From positions 1 to 64,000 of the forward strand of contig JAIWNF010000015.1 in the NCBI GenBank assembly GCA_025093555.1: 64,000 bases of DNA. Reading direction: 5' to 3'. The notes under the pieces are model-generated. The model was not told where the DNA came from, did not search any database, and saw only the letters and a program-made list of their open reading frames with translations. How positions within the stretch are numbered: position 1 is the stretch's first letter; the number at the start of each line of letters is the position of its first letter. Below are positions 12,254 through 23,300 of the stretch, piece by piece. Position numbers and translations under genes: made by a program. The DNA comes from Circinella umbellata (lineage: Eukaryota > Mucoromycota > Mucoromycetes > Mucorales > Lichtheimiaceae).

Positions 12254-12268
12254 CCTGGTGGGGGGTAA
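12254..12268 (+). other. Polypurine tract (plus-strand primer) before the 3' LTR
   Basis: A G-rich tract (CTGGTGGGGGGTAA) ends directly at the TG of the 3' LTR at 12269. This is the standard position of the primer for plus-strand synthesis in LTR retrotransposons. Confidence 0.75.
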
Positions 12269-12688
12269 TGTTGTATCCAACACATATTATTCATAAAGAT
12301 AATTATTTGTCATTCTAATTATTAAAGTATAGCGTATCTTTAATTATGCTTTGCTGACATTCGTGTATTTCCCTATTTGGACCATGATTTATAAGAGCAC
12401 AGAAGTCCGTCTTCTATAATGATATAAGGTTACAGCTGTGTAGATATATCATATCGTCAACCACTCAAAGTCTAATCTTAATATCATTAATCTTATATTC
12501 ATAATTCACACGGCCATGACAAATATAAATCTTACGTATACACATATCAATATATCCCACTGATAATAAGATTCATATAAATAGAGATAATATTTTATTT
12601 TAATAAACTTGAGTTCAATTATTGTTCTTTTGGGTCTCGTTGACTTATTTACGTCTCTTTTATTTTATTATATTTGATTGATATAACA
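12269..12688 (+). repeat. 3' LTR
   Basis: A 420-bp copy of the 5' LTR with the same TGTT...AACA ends. Identity to the 5' LTR is about 99.5% by eye (two substitutions, one indel). The sequence after it (TGCATAAAAT) does not repeat the sequence before the 5' LTR. Confidence 0.97.
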
Positions 12689-12807
12689 TGCATAAAATAA
12701 AACGACGCTGCACAGATTACCCTAATTCTGAAATTGTTTCTCTTTTGCATTAAAATAAAATGACAGCCATACCTGTTTTTCTTTTTTCTTTTTCTTTGTT
12801 GTTCCTT

Positions 12808-13160
12808 GTACCAATAAAACAATAGCATATTAGTTTTAGTTTTTCCTAGCACTTGGTACCAATAAAACAATAGCATTATTAGTTTTTTTTTTCTGTTTTT
12901 ACTTTGTTGTTCCTGGTACCAATAAAACAACAGCATCATCAGTTTTTTTTTACTTTATTGTTCCTAGTGCCAATAAAACAACAACATTATTAGTTTTTCT
13001 TTTACTTTGTTGTTTCTGGTACCAATAAAACAATAGCACATTATGTAATTTTTTTTACTTGTTCATTGTACCAATAAAATAATAGACATAAAACAAAAGA
13101 TATAACGTAATCTTTTTTACATTGCTCTAGCCTCCAGGTACCAATAAAACGAAGTGTGTT
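12808..13160 (+). promoter_or_regulatory. Array of seven CCAAT-box repeats upstream of the Crypton-like gene
   Basis: The unit GGTACCAATAAAACAATAG recurs near 12808, 12856, 12915, 12967, 13018, 13068 and 13138, spaced about 50-70 bp and separated by T-rich spacers. Two weaker copies lie at about 12690-12760. Every copy contains a CCAAT core followed by AAAA. The array ends just before a TATA element and the start of the recombinase-like gene, so a promoter role is likely. CCAAT boxes are bound by the HAP/NF-Y complex in fungi. Binding here is inferred. Confidence 0.6.
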
Positions 13161-13184
13161 ATGTAGTTTTCTTTTTGACTTAAG

Positions 13185-13192
13185 TATAAATA
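13185..13192 (+). promoter_or_regulatory. TATA box of the Crypton-like gene
   Basis: TATAAATA lies about 120 bp before the ATG at 13311 and directly after the CCAAT array. Between it and the ATG is a pyrimidine-rich leader with repeated CACTCA/TTCACT motifs. Confidence 0.5.
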
Positions 13193-13310
13193 CCTGTTCT
13201 GCTCACCAGACATTCACTCACTCGTTCACTTACTCATTCGTTTGTTTATTACTTCTCTCATTCCTCTTCATTACCAGTTCTACTTATATTGAATCTTATA
13301 TTTATTTACA

Positions 13311-16300
13311 ATGAATTCTGGACGCTCTACTGCTACTGGTTTTTCTCAAGGTTATTGAGGTTCTGGTGGAGCTAGTAGTAGTAGTAGTAGTGTTCCTCTT
13401 CCTTCTCGTCTTCCTAACTTTCCTCACACGCAATATTTTAATCGTACTGTTACTTATGCACATGCTGCTGCTGCTGCCCAACAAACATTTCAACTTGCTC
13501 AAGAATCCCGCCCTAAAAATACTAAAAGAACCTATATACCAAAACAAGAAGAATTCCTTGACTGGTGTCGCTGTCGTTGTCCTGCCAATCACACTCAGCT
13601 TTTAATTGATGATGCCAAACTACATCTTTTTTTTGGTCGAAGAGGTAAAACATCTAATTTTTATATTTTTTTTACATGAGCTTATTTCTGCTATATGCTA
13701 ACCTTGTGCACTATTAGGTTTTTTTTATGTGATCGTCGAAGACCTAGAAGAAAAAGAAAAGAACTACCTATATCCACACCCACAAGACCACCACCATCAT
13801 CTTCTGCTGTTGCTCCTGCTCCTGATACCATTGTACCACCACCATCTTCATCATCATCATGATCTTCTGCTGCTCCTGCTCCTAATACCATTGTACCACC
13901 ACCATCTTTGTTACCGACTAGGTAATATTGGTTATAAGAACTTAAGTAGTAACTTGAGTTGTATAAGTCTCAACAGCATAAAAAGCTAGCTGAGCTTGAT
14001 AAATAAAAAAATTAACTTCCTTTTCACTCTTTCCTCACTTTTTATTCTCTCTTTACTGTATCAGTCTTGAACTAAAGGAAATATACCTATAGACTTGATC
14101 TTAGTCTATAGCAATCTTCATCATCTTCTTCTGCTGCTCCTACTACTATTACTAGTATTCCACCTCCTGATTCTTCTGAAGAATCTGTTGTTGCCGCCGA
14201 AGCTATTTTATCTGTTGCCAGTAGCAAAGTTGGGCTTGCCACAGTACTTGCATATACTTCTGCAATCGTCAACCTTCATAAACAACAAATGCATGCGGAT
14301 GGAAATTTCCACAGACAGCATCCTCGAGGACCCTATGTCTAGGCTCTCTTGGATCAACTTCGACAAGAAGATGCAGCACATAAATGTGACCAAATGGAGG
14401 ATAGAGGTGCAGGAACTGTAGCAGATGGATACTCAACAATTGCCGAGATAAAGAATGCTGTTGATTATTACTTTGGCAAGAACACCTAATAAGGTCTAAG
14501 AAATTGTACTGTCTTTCTATTACAACAATTTGGTCTGTTATGTGGTGAGAGTATCCGTATAATGGATTTTGCTGACTTGCAATCAATACTGCTTAAACGT
14601 GAAGGTGTAACTAAATGCTATGCATTGGTTATGGTTCTGTTACAAGGGAAAACAAGTCAGGAAGGCTGTGTGGAATTTGCTGCATGTATCTGGAACTGGA
14701 ATGTTGAGATATGCCCTCAAATGGCCCTTTCTTTTTATTTGTTCCATCATTGGCACATTCAAGGCGAACCGTTTCCTAGTTTGAACCAAAACAAGGATTG
14801 GTATCAGCTCAAACTAATCAAGTCTGCAGACCCGATGGTTAAACTGTCTATTCACAACACCGTGATGCCATATCTTCTGCGTTCAAAGAAATCGGATTAC
14901 ATTCAAAGGCAAAGACACATGCAATGCATGGATCAGGAGCACATATAGCAGAACAGTTAGGAATGAGCGAATCCTCTATTTAACGGTTGGGCAGATGGAA
15001 TAGTAATGCATTATCCAAGAAATATTTAACCAATGTACCAAGAGAAGCATTATAAACTTTGGCAGGTTTTACGGCAGATGCAGGCCAATTTTATTTATCT
15101 CATGCAGCTGCGATCCCCCCACCTGAATTGAGTCGAAAGGTTTTTCCTTGGGTTGATGTTTGGAGACAGTGTTTAGACACTGGGAATGTTGAACAATCGT
15201 CGCTCACGGCTGATAGTTCTTTGAAGTTGGTCGAGCAGTTGTGCATTGTATTATTGCAGGATTCAGTTTTGATGTGTAAACATTTTCCATATCATCATCT
15301 TTGGCAAGATCCCTTATTTCAGGATGAAGTGTATTTAGAATTTTAATGGTATGTATTTGTATGACCAATACTAAAGTGATTTTTAACTAACTATCCAACT
15401 ATCAAAACCTTTATAGTGAGCTGAATCTTGCTTTGAAAAATGATGTTGAACCCGTCGACTTACTACTACAGAGGGCTGTTCCTGTTCTAGAAAATAAAGT
15501 ATCAGTCTTACAGCAGCAACCCAGTCTCTTAAATCAGAAATTGGACCGCCTTACCTCATCCATTACTGGTTTATTAAGCAACATTCAACCAATTGTCGAA
15601 ATCACGCAGCAAACCAGTCAACTTGAACATTTCATGCAGCAGTGGAATAATATGTTTTTGAAGTTAAATGATGTTATGTCCAGTCGTACACCAATGAACT
15701 TATCCGTCTTTTTAAACCCACAACAGCAACAAGAACATGCTGGCTTTTCGACATAATCATCATCATCATCATTACCACCACAGTAACAACGGCAACAGCT
15801 AGCAGCAACAATCATACCAGCAATACGCTCTCAAACTCCACCACCACCATTATCAACAATGTCTTCTCCTCCGCCTCAAACATCAATGTCTTCTCCTCCG
15901 CCTCAAACATCAATGTCTTCTCCTCCGCCTCAAACATCAATGTCTTCTCCTCCGCCTCAAACATCAATGTCTTCTCCTCCGCCTCAAACATCAATGTCTT
16001 CTCCTCTGCCTCAAACATCAATGGCTTCTCCTCCACCTCCAACATATAAAATGTCACCAAATGTTTTTATGATGAAAGATCTGTGGCATGAGTTTTTTGA
16101 TGGTTTGCCGAATGCTTTTTCACGCGGGCCTAAAGTGGATGAATTAGAGAAGAAGTATCAGAAGAAATGGCATACGTCGGATGGAGCTAGCCAGTTTTTT
16201 AATCGTCGAAACCGTATCATTAAGCAGATTCAAAGTAAAATACCACTTGATACTCCTGAAGAAGATTGTGACACTGTTGGTAGAGACCTTGCTGCGCGAT

Positions 16301-16398
16301 ATGATTTAAAAATGAAAAGTGAAAGTCGATCATTGCATTAGATTGCTAAGAATTATAAAGAATTTTTCGATGGTACTCTTCCTCCTCCATTACCATAA
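13311..16398 (+). pseudogene. Crypton-like tyrosine recombinase with GCR1_C-type domain, decayed
   Basis: Exon-like blocks share one layout. An N-terminal core-binding segment (NTKRTYIPKQEEFLDWC, 13528-13578) is followed by a basic, Pro/Ser-rich linker (RRRPRRKRK). The recombinase core has GYSTIAEIKNAVDYYFGKN, FGLLCGESIR, VEICP, KTHAMHGSG, LGRWN and YLTNVPREAL (14420-15050), then AGF and FPWVDVW. The C-terminal domain (about 16063-16240: LWHEFFDGL, VDELEKKYQKKW, FNRRNRIIKQI) resembles GCR1_C of fungal Cryptons. Probable introns are 13645-13717, 13922-14111 and 15349-15416. In-frame stops occur at 13356, 13860, 14340, 14487, 14490, 14981, 15053, 15344, 15754, 15784 and 16339, plus a frameshift in a T run near 13630. 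Expected catalytic Arg positions read Cys (LLCGES) and His (HAMH), so the element is dead. Family calls are from recognised motifs. Confidence 0.8.
15859..16047 (+). repeat. 27-bp tandem repeat encoding MSSPPPQTS
   Basis: Seven units begin at 15859, 15886, 15913, 15940, 15967, 15994 and 16021. The first five are identical. The sixth has one substitution (CCT CTG CCT) and the seventh is degenerate (starts ATGGCT). The units encode MSSPPPQTS and form a flexible Pro/Ser linker before the GCR1_C-like domain. The identity of five copies inside an otherwise decayed gene points to recent expansion. Confidence 0.95.
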
Positions 16399-18145
16399 TG
16401 GTTTATTTGACTCATCCTCCTTTTCTCTTCTTTCTATTTCTGTCTCACTGCCACTTGTTGCACCCGGTCTATTTGCTAATTTGGCTTGTAACTATCACAC
16501 ACACACACACACACACACACTTCATAGAATTTTTATAGTTCATGAGACTTTTTATGATTACTTTTTTATACTCACTTTTTTATATACAATTTTTTCATAT
16601 TTTTTTTTACATTCACTTTTTATTTTCACTTTTAATAAACTATAAATTCAATCATGTTGCTGCTTATCAGCATATTTTAATTATTTATGACTTATTGTAG
16701 TACTCTTTGACAAATAAAGAATAGGATTTGAATAGCTTGTGGCATAATTATATCATTTCTCAATGCTTGAATAAAAAAACCACATTGTAAAAAGTCTGGT
16801 TATTACTTTGTAATTGTTTATTGTCCAATATATATGAAGGTGATTTCATCGCTGGTCATAGGTGAGTTAGCCTTTTAGTTTCAAAATTATGTATATCCAT
16901 AACCCTTGTCTAATTTATAATAAATAGTTTTATTCCATGAAACCATTATATACTCAATATATGTATATTATAAACATATATTTATAACATACGTACTTTA
17001 CTATCTTATACATATATTTTATGTAAGCTTATATATGCATTGTAATAAATATTCAAAATACTTCGCCGTGGAGTATTGAGATGTATTTTGAATTTAATAA
17101 ACTAATAATTTTCTATAATACACTAAATCCGTATAGTAGAATATAAATATATATATACTAACACCTATGATCTCAATAGTTCAATTATATTGGTACGTTG
17201 CATACTATTGAGTTTTGCTCATACTTAGAGAGAAAGATGATTAGTGCATAAGATATCTTACTCTAAGTGTTGGAAAATTATTACGCATACTTCATTATAT
17301 AAAAAAATATGCAAGTTATACTATATACTTTATCATGTTATATATATATATATATATATATATATTCTAATATGATGATCTAGCAATCGTAACCAAGTGA
17401 AAATCTTGAATGAGATCATTAGTTTACATCATTAAGGGAATCAGGATGTCATTAAACTTTTCAACACGCTTTATGCAGCAATTGATGATTTTAGAGCAGG
17501 TCACTGGGTATTTATCTCCGCAGACCTTCACCATTTGATATCTTGAGTTATTCGTATTCAAACACTAATATCTATGATTATCCAATGGTCGGGGAATTAA
17601 AAAGTCATGTACTTGGTGACCTCAGGAGACTTTGGGTTTTAATAATTTCTACTATCATCATCATTAAATCGTTGCTATTATTTTTATTATTAGTACATTA
17701 TCGGAAAAACATGTTTCCTCTAAAGACGGAGGCCAAACTCTTTAGTTACAAAAAAAAATTCCTTTATATAGAACTGATGACCCAAATTGATAAAAACCAA
17801 ATAGGTCATTTTTAGTATATAAAGATAAGAAAAAGGTTATCACGGTTTTTTAATAATAAAAAAAATGACTATTGATAATGTACCAGAACACACATGGTCT
17901 TAGATTTTTTTTCGGATGTACACATATCTCAAGATGGGCCATTTCCACTGTCAGCCAATCATTTTGATGAACGCAAATATCACCATCGCTTGCCTAATCT
18001 TTAAAGCATTTGATTTGTTTGTTAACCTGTTTCGGCGAATCCACATATAAATATGTTTTCTTGTATATATAATGCCACTCAACGTATTGGTTACTTCTTA
18101 TCCTTTTCTTCTTATCACTCCTCTCGCCCTTATATATAATTATAA
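16399..18145. other. Intergenic, AT-rich, no gene seen
   Basis: The stretch holds a (CA)n run at about 16495-16520, long T runs, and a (TA)n run at about 17339-17366. There is also a short palindrome near 17050-17093 (ATTCAAAATAC and its complement around a GC-richer loop). The few open frames (for example 17543-17815) have no recognisable similarity or codon bias. The last 200 bp should contain the promoter of the siroheme synthase gene. Confidence 0.6.
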
Positions 18146-19885
18146 ATGACAACAACAGCTACAACGACTCCTTTACCTCGAGTTCCAAATCCTCAAGGTG
18201 GTGCTTCCCTTATGATTGCATTGCAATGTAACAACAAAAAGGTTCTTATTGTTGGAAATAATTCTATTGCTTCCAATCGCGTGCTCTCGTCTCTTGAAGC
18301 TGACGCTACAGTATATCTCGTTGGATCTAAAAAAAACATGGTTTCTGAACTTACTTATCGTATTGAACAACAACAAATTCATTGGCTTGGTGACACATTT
18401 GACATTAACTTTTTGGACAACAGTTTACCAGATATAGTATTTGTCTGCGAAAGCAATAATCGCGACTTTGCCACACCTATTGTTCAAGCGTGTCGTACCC
18501 GACATATTCTTATCAATGTCACAGACGCCAATGACCTATGTGATTTCTTCATGACGTCGACCTATCGTGATCAATCATTGCAAATTGCTGTTTCTACAAA
18601 CGGCCAAGCTTCAAAATTATCTAATAGAATTCGCCGTCATGTGGCTGCTTCTTTACCTGTCAATCTTGGTGATGCTGTACGAAGAGTGGGGCTATTGCGG
18701 CAAAAGGTCCGTCAATCAGATCCGTCATCAGCAGCAAGTGGTCGACGTATGAAATGGTTGGCACAAATTTGTGAATATTGGAGTATGGATCGGTTGGCAG
18801 AATTATCGGATCGGAATATGGAGGATTTGTTAGAAGCATATCATCAGGATGAAGGGTATGAAAGCATTGGAAAAACAAAACGATTGGCTTCTCTTGGTGT
18901 ACCACCCCGATCTCAACAACCTACACAACAGGAACAAGGACAACCACCACCAGGAATGAAAAAAGGAAAAATCACTTTGGTCGGTGCGGGGCCTGGTGAT
19001 CCAAATTTGTTGACTATGGCCGCACACAATGCAATTCAAGAGGCAGATTTGGTTCTTGCGGACAAGATTGTCCCTGCTGAAGTAATTGCATTAGTCCAAT
19101 GTGAGCTGAGGATTGCCCGAAAGTTTCCAGGCAACGCCGATGCTGCACAGGAGGAGTTTAATCAAATGGCGGTGAAAGCATTAAATCAAGGCAAACACGT
19201 TGTACGCTTAAAACAAGGAGGTAAGAAAATATAATTTGTTAGGGGAGGAAAAGGGGAATAAAGTATAGATATAGATATGGTTCAGATAGCTGATAGAGAA
19301 CAAAAAAAAAAAAATTCAGATCCCTACTTGTTTGGCCGAGGTGGCGAAGAAGTCCTACATTTTAGGAAGTTTGGCTACATTCCTCACGTGATTCCCGGTA
19401 TCTCGTCATCTGTGGCTGCTCCACTGCTTGCCGGTATTCCCTTGACTCATCGATCCGTTGCATCCCAATTTCTTGTTACTACTGGGACAGGTGCTAAAAA
19501 TTCATTGACCCCTTTACCCACATTTGATGCTCACCGCACGGATGTGTTTTTAATGGCTATCCATCGCTTATCAGCACTGACTCAAGATTTGGTTAAGAAG
19601 CAAAAGTATCCAGCGAACTTGTCATGTGTTATTATCGAACGAGCAAGCTGTACAGATCAACGTATTGTCTATGGAAGACTGGATAATATCGTCCAATTAT
19701 TGGATAGTGTAGGTGGCAGTCGTCCACCAGGGTTATTAGTTGTTGGTCATGCTATAGATGTTCTGAAAGAAAATGAAAAGTACGGTCTTCAAGGTGTTGC
19801 AAGCACATTTTTGTCTGGTACTGGTGCTTGTTCCTCAAATGCTAATAACGTTTTACAACTTCATGATCCTGAAAGCGTATGCTGA
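18146..19885 (+). CDS. MET1: Siroheme synthase: precorrin-2 dehydrogenase/ferrochelatase domain fused to uroporphyrinogen-III C-methyltransferase
   Basis: Two exons, 18146-19220 and 19320-19885, give 546 residues. The junction restores KQGDPYLFGRGGEE. Residues about 30-200 form a Met8/CysG-N Rossmann domain (KKVLIVGNNSIAS, INVTDANDLCDFF, IAVSTNGQASKLS). From about 272 there is a SAM-dependent uroporphyrinogen-III methyltransferase (ITLVGAGPGDPNLLT, RLKQGDPYLFGRGGEE, VIPGISSSVAAPLLAGIPLTHR, LVTTGTG). Together these could turn uroporphyrinogen III into siroheme, the cofactor of sulfite and nitrite reductases. The glycine loop GNNSIA departs from the usual GGGxVA, so the NAD-dependent step may be weakened. 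Baker's yeast splits these steps between Met1 and Met8. The name MET1 is by best match of the C-terminal domain. Confidence 0.92.
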
Positions 19886-20329
19886 ACAAATCACATTCTA
19901 CCTTTGCATCATGTGTAATCTATACCCTCATCTCGGCGAAAGCCGATTCTGCGTCATACTTTTTTCTGTACCATTTACCCGTATTTTTCCTAAAACGTTT
20001 TCCATTAATTATAGTAGATACATGTAGAGTTTAAATGTGCTATTAAAATACATATTTTGTTTATTTGAACAAACAGTGCTGTGTATATTATATAGATGAG
20101 GTAGAATATGAGAGGGGAATGTCTTTAAAATGTGATTTGAACTTGGTTTACAGCTTACTAATCAACAAGCTTAGCAAAAGCCATAGTATTTCTTGAGAAG
20201 TAATCTGCAATTACTGAGAATCCATCCTCTTCACTATCGAGCTATTTTTATCAAATATGTACATATTTTTTATACACAAGGCGTTAGTGAATATTAATAG
20301 GATGACTTGTTACATCATCGCCCTTTTTA
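19886..20329. other. Intergenic between convergent genes
   Basis: AT-rich sequence between the stop of the siroheme synthase gene and the stop of VPS11 on the other strand. It holds the two 3' untranslated regions. No gene is seen. Confidence 0.7.
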
Positions 20330-23300
20330 CTATACCTGTTCAAAAAACAAATCATGGCGATCCGCATTTGCTTCTTGTGTCCGGCGAATTTCTGAAATCA
20401 TGCGATGTTGAATAGCACATTGGGGACATTCTCGATCACTTTCACCAAGACACCTAAAAAAAATTATCATTAAGTATCCTGCACAGCAGTCTGTCATTTT
20501 TTTTTGCTGCTGTTCAGAATAAAGACTTACCGTTGATGATAGGAGTGCCGACAAAGAAAATGTATAGCTGGTAAATCAAGCATACCATCACATCCACTAC
20601 ATTTTTGAACCTGAAAGATACGAGCACTAAAAATATCATACATATGAGCATATATATATGTTTCAATGACAAAACTCATATATATTACCTGGTTTGCAAT
20701 TCCTCAATTTCATTCCGTCTTCTTTCAGTTTCGCCCCGATAACTAGATATCAACTCTTCATTCTATATAAATACAAGGGCGAAAAACCATGATGTGGATC
20801 CATTCCAATACTCGTGTCAGCAAAACTATATATTTGTTCAATGAAATACATATATACTGTAATAAACAGACCTGCTTCAGATCCTCTCGCTCATGCTCAA
20901 TCTTCTTGCCAATATATCGTTTAATAAGACCAATCGTAGCAACATTACTTTGAGATAAGGCTTGAACAACTTGAATAGGTGGTAATAAATCTTGAGAATC
21001 AATATGATTGATCACAGAGAGAAGTTCGGGTGTTGACTTTGATAAAATTTCCGGGTTTGACGAAAAGTACGTGAGTACCATTGGGTATAATGAAGAATCT
21101 TTTGGGCTACAGAAACATATTTATATGAAAATGTTCAGACTTCTCTCCATCCTGGTTCTTAACTGTAAAGTTAAAATGTATCTTCCTTACCCATATTTGC
21201 GCACGCTTTCAATAACACGATCGGTTTCTTCCTTTTCCATCCAAAATCGAAGTATATCAGTATACATACATGTCTTCTCGTACAGATAAACGACACCTTC
21301 ATCAAATTGCTTGAGTTGACATAGTACCAAGGCCTGATTTGTATCATACTCAACCGAATCATCTTTCAAAAGAGCCAATGCATTCACACGGAACTCTTTA
21401 CGCCGCTTTTGCCGTTCACGGTCATTCAATTGACTATGATTTTTTGGCGCGGGTATTTCAGGTGACATAAGTGGAACTGGGTGTTCATCCATCAAATAGA
21501 GTTCAAGCAATGTATTCCAGATTGTTTTACGTTCTTCTTTCTCTTGAGTAGATAGTGTATGTTGAGAGGTATTCGTACCGTTGGAGTGATGCTTGTCATT
21601 ACCATAACTATGAATAGATGCCCCATCCCCTGTCTTTGTTACAGCAGTTAACTTCTCGTTCGAACTACCCCACCGTTTTTCATAAACTCGTTCCAAAAGC
21701 ATAACTAAACAGTCAGGCCGTTCAACGAATGCTGGCATGAATATTCGTGCCGATGGTGGTGTATAGCTTAATCCTTTTCGAAGACGAGTCTTATTATCGT
21801 TTATTCCATTAGGTGTTGATGAATTATTAAGTCCACTGTTACCGGAATGAATTGAACCTGTATCATTTGATGTACCTGCAAACGGTAGGATCGATAAATT
21901 TTGAAGTGCAGTTGTTGTATTTTTGGTAGATGATGTCGGTGATAAAGCATCATCTTGAGCGAGAACTTTGTTACTATCGTTATTGTTCCGTTCCCCAGTC
22001 TGTGTAGTAAGAACCCCAGTACAAAGATCGATCAATAGTTGAGTTGTTTGTTCAGGAAGATGGGCCAAGAGTGTTTTGCTATATTTTTGTAAACTCTTAT
22101 CGGCCTATTTTTTCCAAAGAATCTAGTATTACCAAAGTAGCTCTAAACACACATACGTTTGGTCATCCCCAATTGATTTTTGCTATTACCTCATGCGGAG
22201 TAAGCTTTCGTATGTAATGGAGAGCAGCATCATAATCTCGCATATCTTCAATGACTATATCAAGATACCTAGAAAAAAACATTATCAAAACCTCAGATTC
22301 TTCTTGTCATTCATTTATGACCCCATCTTTAGCTTACAAATCATGTTCCTGGAACTTTTCGGCTAGATAGACAGCATGTTCATAATATCCAGCCTGTCGA
22401 CACACACTAATCGCTGTTTCAAGGTCAAAATTTAGATCAGAATCAGTCTATCATAAGATATCAATATTATTTTTTGGTGAGTAAAGCATGGCAATAAAAC
22501 TATTGGTTCAATTTGGTTTTCTTTTTATTTAGTCAAATAACCTTAATAAATTGATCCAGTCGGGATACATCTTTGAGCTTCGTGTAGCAGTTTAACAAGA
22601 GCGTTGTGTGATCAGCATTCGCCAAACCTTGGGAATGAAGTTCTTGCAAATAATTTGTCAAATTATATATCCGTTGCGCATCCAAAAACTAGTTTGTTAC
22701 TGTTAGTTTTCGTCCTTTATCCCCGCTTCTTGACGAGAGAGTGTATGTAGCAGTAATTTTCATCACTATTCTGTATTACCTTTCTAATCACATATGATGG
22801 TTCGAGTTGTCCAATCGTTCGTATGTATTGTTCAATAGCACCATCATAATCTCCTTTTCTGTTATAACCAAGGAAGAAAAATTAATATCCAAGTTGGCTT
22901 TATATCCTTTCCAGTCCCAAAATTCTTAAATTACAAATACTCACAAATATAAATGATCACCATATTTCTTAAAAATTTCCGCAATGCTAGCATCATCATA
23001 TTTCTGCATATGAGCCAGGTTAATAGCAAGAATATACAAGTTTAACTTGAAGAGAATTTCCAATTTGGTAGGAGTATCCTTTTCATCAAGATGATAAACC
23101 TAAAGCAATTAAAGGAACCTTGTAAGTTTATACAAAAATATATAGCCAACCTCTCGTCTTCGGTATATTAGTATATATGAGTGTATTTACCTTGCCATCC
23201 ATACCCACAACCCATACAGAGTTCCATTCGCAGAAAACACTACGAATACCACCAACGAATGTTCCCACATAAGCAATAAACTTGTTAGCTGTATCAAAAA

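Larger units (their letters stand above)
6794..12688 (+). mobile_element. Ty3/Gypsy LTR retrotransposon (chromovirus)
   Basis: The element is 5.9 kb with LTRs of 419 and 420 bp that both start TGTTGTATCC and end GATATAACA. The LTRs differ by only two substitutions and one single-base indel, so the insertion is young. Internal order is gag, protease, reverse transcriptase, RNase H, integrase and chromodomain, which defines a Ty3/Gypsy chromovirus. A G-rich polypurine tract precedes the 3' LTR. The pol frame is open for 934 codons but gag is broken by several frameshifts. Flanking 5-bp sequences (CTGTG before, TGCAT after) do not match, so no target-site duplication is visible. Confidence 0.95.

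Noticed and set aside
12689..13190. The repeated array was considered as a CRISPR array
   Set aside because: Units are imperfect, spacers are T-rich and similar to one another, and the host is eukaryotic. A promoter array fits better.
15812..16060. Minus-strand frame with repeated MFEAEEKTL
   Set aside because: It is the antisense reading of the 27-bp repeat in the Crypton-like gene.
17050..17093. 11-bp inverted repeat around a GC-richer loop
   Set aside because: A single short palindrome in AT-rich DNA; it could be chance and has no gene context.
17339..17366. (TA)n run considered as an origin or structured element
   Set aside because: Simple microsatellite of a kind seen in several introns of the window.
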